NCBI GenBank assembly: GCA_964628235.1
Contig: CAZVLU010000030.1
Coordinates: 1 to 43,723 of the forward strand
Direction of reading: 5' to 3'
DNA length: 43,723 nucleotides
Origin: CAMAVH01 sp964628235
GTDB lineage: Bacteria; Pseudomonadota; Alphaproteobacteria; SMXQ01
Both the position numbers and the translations under genes were made by a program. Positions 24,133 through 32,080 of this stretch are shown one piece after another; position 1 is the first letter of the stretch, and each line of letters opens with the position of its first letter. The notes beneath the pieces were generated by a model that was not told the origin of the DNA, did not search any database, and saw only the letters and a list, made by a program, of their open reading frames with translations.

Positions 24133-25404
24133 ATGACCAATCTGCAGCGTTCTATGCCTGCCGTTTTATGCGCTGCCGCTCTGCTGGCGGCTGCGCCCGT
24201 TGCGGCCCAGAGCCCGGAGCAGTTTTACAAGGGCAAGAGCGTCGACATGTTCGTCGGTTCGCCGCCGGGCGGCGGTTATGACGGCTATGGCCGTCTGATC
24301 GCCCGTCATATCGGCAAGCATATCCCCAGCGCGCCGAACGTCGTGGTGCGCAACATGCCGGGCGCCGGCGGCCTGACCATGATCAACAGCCTTTACAACC
24401 AGGCGCCGCGCGACGGCACCGCCATGGCCATCGTCCATAACAACCTCACGGTCGAAAAACTGCTCGGCAACGCCAACGCACGCTTCGACGCCGAAAAATT
24501 CAACTGGATCGGCAGCGCCAACAAGCTGGTGAACGTTTGCGTCGCCTGGCACACGGTGCCCTTGAAGACGGCGGAGGATTTACGCGCCCGCGAATGGCTC
24601 GTCGGCGGCACGGGACCGCGCGACTCGACGGTGCAGCAGGCCAACGTCTTCATCGTGCTCGGCGGCGCGAAATTGCGAGTGGTGAAGGGCTATCCGAGCG
24701 CCACTTCGACCATTTTGGCGCTCGAGCGCGGCGAATTGGAAGTCGCCTGCGGCATCGGCTGGGACAGCATCAAGTCGAGCACGGGCTATCTGCAAACCGG
24801 CCAGATCAAGCCGGTCATGCAGCTTGGCTACGAAAAGCATCCCGAGTTGATGGACGTGCCCTTCATCTACGACATGCTGCTCGATCCGAACATGAAGGAA
24901 GTCCTCGATTTCCTTACCATCCGCCTCTATATCGGCCGCGCCTTCGCAGCGCCGCCGGATGTGCCGGCTGATCGCGTCGCCGCCTTGCGCGCCGCCTTCG
25001 CCGCGACGGTCAAGGACCCCGAGTTGCTCGCGGAAGCGAAGAAGCGTCAGATGGATCTGCTGCCGGCCAGCGGCGAAGACATCCAGCGGGAAGTGATCAA
25101 GCTTGCCGGCACGTCGCCGCGCATCGTCGAGATCGCCAACAAGGTGCTGCTCAACGAGATCAATATTTTCGATGCCAAACTCAATTGGCTCGAGCCCAAA
25201 GGCGTGACGCTGACCGCGGTCGAGCGTGAAGGCCGCTTCATCGTCTTCACGGATGGCGGCAAGCCCGTGAAGGCGGACACCCAGGGCGGCAAAATCACCA
25301 TCGCCGGCGCGGAAGCCAAAGCCGCCGACATCAAGGCCGGCATGTCGTGCGACCTGTCTTATCTCGGCAACGGCGACATGGCGCGGACGGTGAACTGCAA
25401 ATGA
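24133..25404 (+). CDS. Extended tripartite-tricarboxylate-type substrate-binding protein, copy 2
   Basis: The 423-residue precursor starts at an ATG preceded by AGGGGG. The signal peptide ends PVAAQ, and the mature start FYKGKSVDMFVGSPPGGGYDG parallels copy 1. The core is strongly conserved with copy 1 (for example VVRNMPGAGGLTM, VACGIGWDSIKSS and MLLDPNMKEVLDFLTIRL). The same appended C-terminal domain ends GMSCDLSYLGNGDMARTVNC-K. The conserved cysteines match copy 1. The stop overlaps the ATG of the second Rieske gene (ATGA), tighter coupling than in module 1. The first-loop difference (TTTGGG against SPPGGG) may reflect a different ligand. Confidence 0.82.
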   Translation: MTNLQRSMPAVLCAAALLAAAPVAAQSPEQFYKGKSVDMFVGSPPGGGYDGYGRLIARHIGKHIPSAPNVVVRNMPGAGGLTMINSLYNQAPRDGTAMAIVHNNLTVEKLLGNANARFDAEKFNWIGSANKLVNVCVAWHTVPLKTAEDLRAREWLVGGTGPRDSTVQQANVFIVLGGAKLRVVKGYPSATSTILALERGELEVACGIGWDSIKSSTGYLQTGQIKPVMQLGYEKHPELMDVPFIYDMLLDPNMKEVLDFLTIRLYIGRAFAAPPDVPADRVAALRAAFAATVKDPELLAEAKKRQMDLLPASGEDIQREVIKLAGTSPRIVEIANKVLLNEINIFDAKLNWLEPKGVTLTAVEREGRFIVFTDGGKPVKADTQGGKITIAGAEAKAADIKAGMSCDLSYLGNGDMARTVNCK

Positions 25405-26537
25405 GCCCAGCCTATCCCGACTTCACGGATGTCGGGCCCGGCACGCCCGCAGGCATCTTTCTCCGCTCGTTCTGGCAGCCGGTGTTCCTGTCCGAGAAAT
25501 TGGCGGCCGGCAAGGCCATGCCCCTGCGAATCCTCGGCGAAGACTTCACTTTGTTTCGCGGGCAAAGCGGCAAGGCTTACATCATCGCGCCTTACTGCGC
25601 CCATCGCGGCCTCAAGCTGTCAACGGGACGAATCGTCGGCGAGACGGTCGAGTGCTTCTATCACGGCTGGACTTATGACGGGACGGGCCAATGCGTCGCC
25701 CAACCGGCGGAGAAAAAGAATTTTGCCACGAAGGTGAAGCTCGCCGGCTATCCGGTACGGGAGCATCTCGGCCTGATCTTCGCTTATCTCGGCGAGGGCG
25801 AGCCGCCAGAGTTGCCGTTGTTCGACGTCATGACGCGCGACGGGTTTATCGAAACCCATGCCAAGCCGCGCGCCTGGAGCTTTTTCACGCAATTGGAAAA
25901 CAGCGTCGATGAGGCGCATTTCAATTTCGCCCATCGCCGCTCGGGCTTTGCCGATGCCGGATTGAATTTCGACATGCCTGAACTCGGCGCCGAAGAGACC
26001 GAGTATGGCATCCTGCGCACCGGCAAACGCGGCAACGTCACCCGCATCGGCCATATCGTCATGCCCAATTGCATGTACAGCATGGCCTACGATCACGCCA
26101 AAGGCTGGAGCGAGCATATCGCTTGGCGCGTGCCGGTCGAGACGCATAGCCACATCAGCTTTATCGTCGAATGCATCCACAAAGAGGGCGCGGACGCCGA
26201 GGCCTACCGGGAAAAGCGCAAGATCGAGCGCGCACACCTGGCGAGCTTGGAGCCGGCAGGCGACGTGGCGCGCAAGGTGCTGCGTGGCGAGTTGCATGTG
26301 GACGACGTGCCGGACCGGCCCGATCTGGTCAGCGTTCAAGATGCCGTGGTGCTGATGGGGCAGCCGCAGGCCCGCCGCCGCGAGGAGGATTTGCTTGCCG
26401 GCACGGACCGCCAAGTGGTGATGCTGCGCAGCATCTGGGCGCGAGAATTGCGCGCCATCGAGAATGGCACGCCACGCAAGCGCTGGTCGGTGCCGTCCGA
26501 TCTGGCGACGACGACCGGCGTGCCGGACGAGGCTTAA
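25401..26537 (+). CDS. Rieske non-heme iron oxygenase, phthalate-dioxygenase type, copy 2
   Basis: The 378-residue paralogue of the oxygenase at 22930 keeps ligands at identical positions: C66-x-H68, C85-x2-H88 and D170-x2-H173-x4-H178 (NSVDEAHFNFAHR), with the later aspartate in SVQDAVVLMG. Differences cluster in the substrate-pocket half (for example YEDNPFHEIRESH against MTRDGFIETHAKP, and the region after residue 180). This suggests a related but distinct substrate. It is translationally coupled to the copy 2 receptor. Its TAA shares the tetranucleotide TTAA with the stop of the convergent DUF427 gene. No dedicated reductase is visible nearby. Confidence 0.88.
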   Translation: MSPAYPDFTDVGPGTPAGIFLRSFWQPVFLSEKLAAGKAMPLRILGEDFTLFRGQSGKAYIIAPYCAHRGLKLSTGRIVGETVECFYHGWTYDGTGQCVAQPAEKKNFATKVKLAGYPVREHLGLIFAYLGEGEPPELPLFDVMTRDGFIETHAKPRAWSFFTQLENSVDEAHFNFAHRRSGFADAGLNFDMPELGAEETEYGILRTGKRGNVTRIGHIVMPNCMYSMAYDHAKGWSEHIAWRVPVETHSHISFIVECIHKEGADAEAYREKRKIERAHLASLEPAGDVARKVLRGELHVDDVPDRPDLVSVQDAVVLMGQPQARRREEDLLAGTDRQVVMLRSIWARELRAIENGTPRKRWSVPSDLATTTGVPDEA

Positions 26538-26812
26538 GAGACTTCGACGCCGCGCCAGAAGGCGACGCGGTCTTTGACCGCTTCGGCGCCCTTCATCGGC
26601 GTCGGGTAATACCAGCAGGCATCCGAGTTGGTTTTGCCGTCCACCACCACGTCATAGTAGGACGCGATACCCTTCCAGCCGCAGGTGGTGTGTTTCTCGC
26701 TCGGCTTGACCAAGTCGCGATTGAGCGCGCTGGCCGGGAAGTAGTGATTGCCTTCGACGACCACGGTGTCGTCCGATTCGGCGAGCACGGCGCCGTTCCA
26801 TACAGCCTTCAT
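26534..26812 (-). CDS. DUF427 domain protein, third gene of the ergothioneine operon
   Basis: The 92-residue protein matches the DUF427 fold: MKAVWNGAVLAESDDT start, VEGNHYFP, then the HTTCGWKGIASYYDV block with conserved Cys-x-Trp-Lys-Gly and DACWYYPTP near the C terminus. The biochemical role of DUF427 is unknown. The ATG overlaps the egtD stop by 4 bases (ATGA), so it is co-translated with the ergothioneine genes. This suggests a link to thiol/histidine-betaine metabolism or to oxidative protection. At the other end the stop overlaps the Rieske gene stop. Confidence 0.86.
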   Translation of the reverse strand: MKAVWNGAVLAESDDTVVVEGNHYFPASALNRDLVKPSEKHTTCGWKGIASYYDVVVDGKTNSDACWYYPTPMKGAEAVKDRVAFWRGVEVS

Positions 26813-27783
26813 TGCGCGGCCTCCAACCAGTGAATGCTAAATAGGCGATCCGGATCTGTCCAGGCGGCGCGCGGCGTGAAGCCCGCCTCGGCCGCCAGGG
26901 CGCGGAACCCGTCCAGCGTATATTTGTGGGAATCCTCGGTGTGCGTCGTCTCTCCTTCGGCGAAGAGGATGTCCTGGCCGAGCAGATGCACATGCTGGCG
27001 CGCCAGGCTCACCAAATGCATCTCGATGCGTTGGGCGCGCGGATCGTAGAAGGCATGATGGGCGAATCCGTCGAGATTGAAATCGGCGCCGAGCTCGGCG
27101 TTGGCGCGCACCAAGATGTTCTTGTTGAAGGCGGCAGTGATTCCGGCCGCGTCGTTGTAGGCGGCATGCAGGATGGCCGGGTCTTTCACCAGATCGACGC
27201 CGATCAGCAAACCGCCGCCGGCCAGCTTGTCCGCCGCCATGCGCAGGAAGGCGATGGCTTCGGCACGCGGAAAATTACCGATGGTCGAGCCGGGGAAGAA
27301 TCCGATGCGCCGCGCGCCGGGCGCTTTGGCCGGCAAGGCGAAGGGTTTGGTGTAATCGGCGACGATGGGCCGCACGCGCAAGCCCGGATAGTTGGCGTCG
27401 AGCTTGTCGGCGACGCCATGCAGATAATCGCCGGAGATGTCGATCGGCAAATAGCCGTGCGGGCGTTCCAACGCGTCTAGCAGCAAGCGCACTTTGCGCC
27501 CGGCGCCGGCGCCGAATTCGACCAATTCCGCGTCGGGACCGATCAAGTCGGCGAAATCGCCGGCGCGTGCCTCGAGCAAAGCGAGCTCGGTGCGCGTCGG
27601 ATAATATTCCGGCAATTCGCAGATGCGGTCGAACAGGAGCGAGCCCGCTTCGTCATAGAAGAACTTGCAGGGCATGTTCTTCGGCGAGGCTTTGAGGCCC
27701 GCGAGCAAAGCGCGGCCGAAGTCTCCGCTTGCGGCCGATGTGGCGAGCGTTTCGGATGGGCTGCGGCGATTGGGGACGTTCAT
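26809..27783 (-). CDS. egtD: L-histidine N-alpha-methyltransferase EgtD
   Basis: The 324-residue cytoplasmic methyltransferase has the family start (KNMPCKFFYDEAGSLLFDRI), ELPEYYPTRTE (about 55-65) and the SAM-binding segment LVEFGAGAGRKVRLLLDAL. Later come FFPGSTIGNF and the C-terminal part ending in a short hydrophobic tail. Length matches the usual ~320 residues. It trimethylates histidine to hercynine, the first step of ergothioneine synthesis. It overlaps the upstream egtB stop and the downstream DUF427 start by 4 bases each, making a tightly coupled operon. Confidence 0.95.
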   Translation of the reverse strand: MNVPNRRSPSETLATSAASGDFGRALLAGLKASPKNMPCKFFYDEAGSLLFDRICELPEYYPTRTELALLEARAGDFADLIGPDAELVEFGAGAGRKVRLLLDALERPHGYLPIDISGDYLHGVADKLDANYPGLRVRPIVADYTKPFALPAKAPGARRIGFFPGSTIGNFPRAEAIAFLRMAADKLAGGGLLIGVDLVKDPAILHAAYNDAAGITAAFNKNILVRANAELGADFNLDGFAHHAFYDPRAQRIEMHLVSLARQHVHLLGQDILFAEGETTHTEDSHKYTLDGFRALAAEAGFTPRAAWTDPDRLFSIHWLEAAQ

Positions 27784-29084
27784 AGGTCCTCCGCGAGACG
27801 GATGCCGCTGAACTGCCAGCGCGCCGATGGGGGAAAGAAATTGCGATAGGTCGGGCGCGTGTGCCCTTCAGGGGTTACGCAGGAGCTGCCGCGCAGGATC
27901 ACCTGACCGACCATGAACTTGCCGTTGTATTCGCCGAGGGCGCCGGCCAGAGGCTTGAAGCCGGGGTAGGGGTCGTAGGACGAGCGCGTCCATTGCCAAA
28001 CTTCGCCGGTCGCTTGGCGCAAGACCCCCTCGGGATTGTCTGTGCCGTCGATCAGCGCGCGCGGATGCGGCCGCTCGGGATCGAGGTCGCGTCCGCTCAG
28101 GCCCTTGCCGGCAGTCGCTTCCCATTCGAATTCGGTGGGCAGGCGTTTGCCGGCCCAGGCGGCATAGGCGGCGGCCTCGAAGAAGCTGACATGAGTGACG
28201 GGTTCGGCGTCGTCGAGCCGGCGCAAGCCGTGCAGCGTGAAGACCTGCCAAGGCGCATCGTCAGCTTCGCGTTGCCAATAGTCCGGCGCTTGCCAGCCTT
28301 GCGCCTGCACCGTGGCCCAGCCGTCCGACAGCCAGAACTCAGGGCGTTTGTAGCCGCCGTCCGCGATGAAAGCGCGATAGTCGCCGTTTGTCACCAAGCG
28401 GTCGGCGATGCGGTAAGGCTGCAGGAGCACGGGGTGGCGCGGCGTCTCGTTGTCGAAGGCAAAGCCGTCCGCCGCGTGGTGGCCGATCTCGACGATATGA
28501 TGCGGTCCCTCGATCCAGCGCGGCGGCATGGCTTCAAGCGAATCGTCCTCGGCGCGCGCGATGTAGGCGGGCGAGAGCGGATTGCAGGAGAGGACATGCT
28601 TGATGTCGGTCAGCAGCAATTCCTGATGCTGCTGCTCGTGGTTCCCGCCGAGTTCGACGAGCGGCCCGATGCGCTGGGCGGTGGCAGTCGAAGCCGTGGC
28701 GAGCAACTGTTCCATCGCGGCGTCGACATGATGGCGATAGTCCATCACTTGCGCGAGCGAGGGGCGCGTCAACAAGCCGCGTTGCGGGCGCGGATGGCGC
28801 GGGCCGAGCGCTTCGTAATAGGAATTGAACAGATAGGCGAAGCTGGCATCGAACGGCGCGTAGCCCGGCAAGTGCGGTATCAGGATCATGGTCTCGAAGA
28901 ACCAGGTCGTATGCGCGAGATGCCATTTCGTCGGGCTGGCATCGGGCATCGACTGCACGCATTGATCTTCCGCGCTCAAGGGTGCTGCCAGCCGTTCGCT
29001 CAAGCTGCGGACGGTCTTATAGCGGACTGCGGCATGGGCGAGATTGGGATGCGCGTCGGAGGACGGCTGGGCGATCGCGGTCAT
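27780..29084 (-). CDS. egtB: Ergothioneine sulfoxide synthase EgtB
   Basis: The ATG at 29082-29084 gives 434 residues; the frame stays open to 29465 but that extension is low-complexity and atypical. The N-terminal DinB-like helical domain has the iron ligands His58 (KWHLAHTTWFFE) and H149-x3-H153-x-E155 (NHEQQHQELLLTDIKH). The C-terminal formylglycine-generating-enzyme-like domain has RLPTEFEWEATAG, GEVWQWTRSSYDPYPGF and RGSSCVTPEGH. It is a non-heme iron enzyme joining hercynine with gamma-glutamylcysteine or cysteine to a sulfoxide, using O2. The C-S lyase (EgtE) and EgtC are not in the window. It leads the operon egtB-egtD-DUF427. Confidence 0.94.
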   Translation of the reverse strand: MTAIAQPSSDAHPNLAHAAVRYKTVRSLSERLAAPLSAEDQCVQSMPDASPTKWHLAHTTWFFETMILIPHLPGYAPFDASFAYLFNSYYEALGPRHPRPQRGLLTRPSLAQVMDYRHHVDAAMEQLLATASTATAQRIGPLVELGGNHEQQHQELLLTDIKHVLSCNPLSPAYIARAEDDSLEAMPPRWIEGPHHIVEIGHHAADGFAFDNETPRHPVLLQPYRIADRLVTNGDYRAFIADGGYKRPEFWLSDGWATVQAQGWQAPDYWQREADDAPWQVFTLHGLRRLDDAEPVTHVSFFEAAAYAAWAGKRLPTEFEWEATAGKGLSGRDLDPERPHPRALIDGTDNPEGVLRQATGEVWQWTRSSYDPYPGFKPLAGALGEYNGKFMVGQVILRGSSCVTPEGHTRPTYRNFFPPSARWQFSGIRLAEDL

Positions 29085-29216
29085 GGGGCCTGCAAGGGGC
29101 TTGCTGATGTCGGTCGGGCCGGTTCCCGAAGGCTTATCTTGGCCTGTGAGGCCCGAAATACAACCTTGGTTTTGGGTAACGCTGTCAAAACGGCGCGGTT
29201 CCTTGGTTACTTTCGC

Positions 29217-29234
29217 GGCGGCTTGCCGCCCTTT
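29217..29234 (+). other. GC-rich hairpin in the leader region of the exported hydrolase
   Basis: GGCGG (29217-29221) pairs with CCGCC (29226-29230) around CTTG, followed by a short run C-T-T-T-T. It lies about 80 bases before the hydrolase start in the 227-base gap divergent from egtB. It could be an attenuator-like hairpin or chance; the T-run is short. Confidence 0.25.
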
Positions 29235-29311
29235 TGGGAAGGGCGTTAAATGGCTTCCGGGCGTCATGCCGGCCCATAAAAACAATTCGCACGGCATATA
29301 GGGGAGGTTAC

Positions 29312-30622
29312 ATGATGATGACGACACGCATCGTCGCGGCGGCGCTTGCCTTGGGCTTGGGCTACGCGGCGGCCGAAGCGGCGGCGCAGAGCGATCCGCG
29401 CTATATCCGCTTTGCCAACAGCGCTGCCAAGGGGTCGCTTTATAAACCCGACAGCGGCCCGGCACCGAAAATCGGCGTGGTGGTGATCCACCGCACCAGC
29501 AATTTCATGAACCACATCTCGACCACGGAATTGGCGGCGCGCGGCTTTCTCGTTCTCGGCATGAATCCGCGTTCCGATAACAACGAGTCGGCGGTCGATT
29601 GGGACGCCAATCAGCTCGATCTGCGCCAAGGCGTCGAGTTCATGAAGAAACAGCCGGGCATCGAGAAGGTGGTGTTGCTCGGCCACAGCGGCGGCGGTCC
29701 GACGACGAGCTATTATCAGGCGGTCGCCGAGAATGGCCTGTCCTACTGCAAGGGGGCCAACAAGCTGGTCGAATGTTCCGACCGCATTGCCGGCGCGCCC
29801 AAGGCCGATGGCTTGATTCTGGTCGATGCCCATCCGGGCAATTCGGTGAATGGTCTGCGCAGTCTCAATCCGTCGCTGACGAGCGAGACCGACCCGACCA
29901 AGATCGACGCGTCGCTCGATCCGTTCGATCCGAAGAACGGCTTCAATCCGAACGGCGACTCGACCTATTCGGCGGCCTTTCAGGAGCGCTATTACAAGGC
30001 GCAATCGGAGCGCATGAACCGCCTGATCGACAAGGCGCTCAAGATGCAGGTCGACATGAAGGCCGGCAAGCATGTGCCGTCGGACGATGACAGCTTTGTC
30101 GTTTACCGCAACCGCGGCCGACTGATGGATATTTCCACCAGCGTGCACGGCAGCACGCTCAAGCCGCAAAAGCTGTTGAAGAACGACGGCACGGTGGATG
30201 CCAGCAAGCCGGTCAAGACGGTGCGCGTCTCGACGCCGGACAACGCCAAGCGCGATGCCAGCTTCGACGACACCCGTCAGCTCACCGTGAAGTCGTTTCT
30301 CGGCGCCAATGCGGTGAAATCCTCAAGCGCGCTCGATGGCATCGACTGGTGCTCAAGCAACAATTCGGTGCCCTGCGCGGTGCAGAACATCTCGATCCCG
30401 TTGCTCGTCACGGCGATGGGCGGCCATTACTTCATCCGCGACAACGAAGTCACTTACGACATGGCGAAAAGCGCCGACAAGGATTTCTTCGTCCTGGAAG
30501 GCGCGACGCATGGCATGACGCCCTGCAAGCCCTGCGCGGCGGCAACCGGCGAGAACTACGGTAACGCGACAAAAAACTTTTTCGACTACCTCGCCGCCTG
30601 GATGAACAAACGCTTCTCCTGA
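29312..30622 (+). CDS. Exported alpha/beta hydrolase
   Basis: The 436-residue precursor has a signal peptide (about 1-26, ending EAAAQ). Three successive ATG codons follow a GGGGAGG site, so the exact first residue is uncertain by one or two. The alpha/beta-hydrolase nucleophile elbow G-H-S126-G-G lies at 124-128 (VVLLGHSGGGP), and the likely catalytic His is in EGATHGMTPC near the C terminus. An acid residue is plausible near the ILVDAHPG strand. A long middle insertion (about 180-340) forms a lid-like region. Four C-terminal cysteines (DWCSSNNSVPC, CKPC) suggest disulfides. An esterase or lactonase in the periplasm is likely; the substrate is unknown. Confidence 0.8.
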   Translation: MMMTTRIVAAALALGLGYAAAEAAAQSDPRYIRFANSAAKGSLYKPDSGPAPKIGVVVIHRTSNFMNHISTTELAARGFLVLGMNPRSDNNESAVDWDANQLDLRQGVEFMKKQPGIEKVVLLGHSGGGPTTSYYQAVAENGLSYCKGANKLVECSDRIAGAPKADGLILVDAHPGNSVNGLRSLNPSLTSETDPTKIDASLDPFDPKNGFNPNGDSTYSAAFQERYYKAQSERMNRLIDKALKMQVDMKAGKHVPSDDDSFVVYRNRGRLMDISTSVHGSTLKPQKLLKNDGTVDASKPVKTVRVSTPDNAKRDASFDDTRQLTVKSFLGANAVKSSSALDGIDWCSSNNSVPCAVQNISIPLLVTAMGGHYFIRDNEVTYDMAKSADKDFFVLEGATHGMTPCKPCAAATGENYGNATKNFFDYLAAWMNKRFS

Positions 30623-30646
30623 ACGGCGGATATCCGCAGACCAGAC

Positions 30647-30678
30647 GGGCGGCAGGGCTATCCTGCCGCCCTTTTTTT
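30647..30678 (+). terminator. Intrinsic terminator after the exported hydrolase
   Basis: GGGCGGCAGG (30647-30656) and CCTGCCGCCC (30662-30671) form a perfect 10-base stem around GCTAT, followed by seven T residues. It is a textbook Rho-independent terminator, separating the hydrolase from the purine permease gene. Confidence 0.93.
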
Positions 30679-30748
30679 CGCTTAAATGACATGTCGCTGC
30701 GAAGGGGTTTGTCGCGGCAGAGGGGCAACAACAACGAGGGGATCGGCC

Positions 30749-32044
30749 ATGATGTGGCTCGATAAGTATTTCGGCATTTCCGAACGCGGCAGCTCGGTGC
30801 GGACGGAATTGCTCGCAGGTCTCGCGACCTTCCTGACCATGGCCTACATCATCGTCGTCCATCCGGCGATCCTGAAGGACGCCGGCATGGATTTCGGCGC
30901 GGTTTTCGTCGCCACCATTCTCGCCGCCGCCATCGCCACTTTCATCATGGGCGCTTGGGCCAAGTGGCCGGTGGCGCTCGCCCCCGGCATGGGCCTCAAC
31001 GCCTTCTTCACCTACGGCATCGTCATCGGCATGAAGCAGCCTTGGGAAGTCGCGCTCGGCGCGGTCTTCCTGTCGGGCGTGCTGGCTTTAGTCTTGAGTC
31101 TGACGGGCTTGCGCGAATGGGTCATCAATTCGATCCCCAAGGCGCTGAAGCTCGGCATCGGCGCCGGCATCGGCTTGTTCCTCGCCATCATCGGCCTGCG
31201 CAACGCCGGCGTCGTCGTCGATCATCCGGCGACTCTCGTCGGTCTCGGCAATGTCGCCAGCCCCGCCGTGCTGCTCGCCACCCTCGGCTTCATCGTGATG
31301 ATCGTGCTCGACAAGCTGCGCGTGCCCGGCGGCATCGTCATCGGCATTCTGGTGACGGCCATCATCGGTTGGCTCGTCGGCGCGGCGTCCTTCGCCGGAG
31401 TCGTCGGTCCGGTGCCGAGCCTGGCCCCGACCTTTCTGCAACTCGACATCGGCGGCGTGTTCAGCGCCGGCTTGATCTCGGTGGTGATGGCGCTGCTGTT
31501 CGTCGATTTTTTCGACACGGCGGGCACGTTGACCAGCGTCGCCAACATCTCGAACAAGGTCGGGCCGGACGGCAAGGTCGAAGGCATCGGCAAGGCCGTC
31601 GTCGCCGACTCGGCGGCGACCACTGTCGGCGCGCTGCTCGGCACCTCGAACACGACGTCCTACATCGAGAGCGGCGCCGGTATCAAAGAGGGCGGCCGCA
31701 CCGGCCTCACGGCGGTCACCGTCGCCGTGCTGTTCCTGCTTTGCCTCGGCTTCGCGCCGCTGGCCCAAAGCATCCCGGCCTTCGCCACCGCGCCGGCCCT
31801 GGTGTTCGTCGCCTGCCACTTCACGCGCAATCTGCTCGATCTCGATTGGGACGACGCGACCGAATATGCCCCGGCGGTGCTCGGCGCGATCATGATGCCG
31901 CTGACCTACAGCATCGCGCACGGCATCGCGGTGGCTTTCATCGTTTATGCGCTGGCGAAGCTGGCGACCAAGCAGTTCGAGAAGGCGACGGCTGGCGTGC
32001 TGATCATCGCCGGACTCAGCGTGCTGCACTTCGTGTTCGGATAA
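30749..32044 (+). CDS. NCS2-family purine permease (AzgA/PbuG-like guanine-hypoxanthine type)
   Basis: The ATG at 30749 after GAGGGG gives 431 residues; an in-frame start 63 bases upstream adds an implausible Cys/Arg stretch and is rejected. The start WLDKYFGISERGSSVRTELLAGLATFLTMAYI is diagnostic of the AzgA branch, followed by APGMGLNAFFTYGIV, FVDFFDTAGTLTSVA and DSAATTVGALLGTSNTTSYIESGAGI. About 12-14 transmembrane segments are evident. It imports adenine, guanine or hypoxanthine by proton symport. The convergent gene encodes a xanthine-guanine phosphoribosyltransferase, which fits purine salvage. Confidence 0.92.
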   Translation: MMWLDKYFGISERGSSVRTELLAGLATFLTMAYIIVVHPAILKDAGMDFGAVFVATILAAAIATFIMGAWAKWPVALAPGMGLNAFFTYGIVIGMKQPWEVALGAVFLSGVLALVLSLTGLREWVINSIPKALKLGIGAGIGLFLAIIGLRNAGVVVDHPATLVGLGNVASPAVLLATLGFIVMIVLDKLRVPGGIVIGILVTAIIGWLVGAASFAGVVGPVPSLAPTFLQLDIGGVFSAGLISVVMALLFVDFFDTAGTLTSVANISNKVGPDGKVEGIGKAVVADSAATTVGALLGTSNTTSYIESGAGIKEGGRTGLTAVTVAVLFLLCLGFAPLAQSIPAFATAPALVFVACHFTRNLLDLDWDDATEYAPAVLGAIMMPLTYSIAHGIAVAFIVYALAKLATKQFEKATAGVLIIAGLSVLHFVFG

Positions 32045-32055
32045 GCCTTAGCGCC

Positions 32056-32075
32056 CGCGAGGGGAAACCCTTGCG
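32056..32075. terminator. Hairpin between convergent purine permease and gpt genes
   Basis: CGCGAGGG (32056-32063) pairs with CCCTTGCG (32068-32075) around GAAA, with one G-T pair and a stable tetraloop, in the 36-base convergent gap. T-runs are absent on both sides, so termination may be weak or Rho-aided. Confidence 0.4.
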
Positions 32076-32080
32076 CGCGT

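Larger units (their letters stand above)
21635..26537 (+). repeat. Tandem duplication of a two-gene module (receptor + Rieske oxygenase)
   Basis: Module 1 spans 21635-24075 and module 2 spans 24133-26537. Each holds an extended Tct-type binding protein gene followed by a Rieske oxygenase gene in the same order. The two receptors and the two oxygenases align almost without gaps. DNA-level similarity is still obvious, for example around the Rieske motif (23185-23250 against 25655-25720). The divergence shows it is not a recent exact duplication. Confidence 0.85.

Noticed and set aside
27861..29249. 462-codon open frame on the plus strand
   Set aside because: It runs antisense to egtB, which has a clear family match. 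This frame has no recognisable domain and no ribosome-binding site.
29085..29465. Upstream extension of egtB in frame
   Set aside because: The 127 added residues overlap the leader and start of the exported hydrolase and have low-complexity Pro/Ser content. The ATG at 29084 gives the normal family length.
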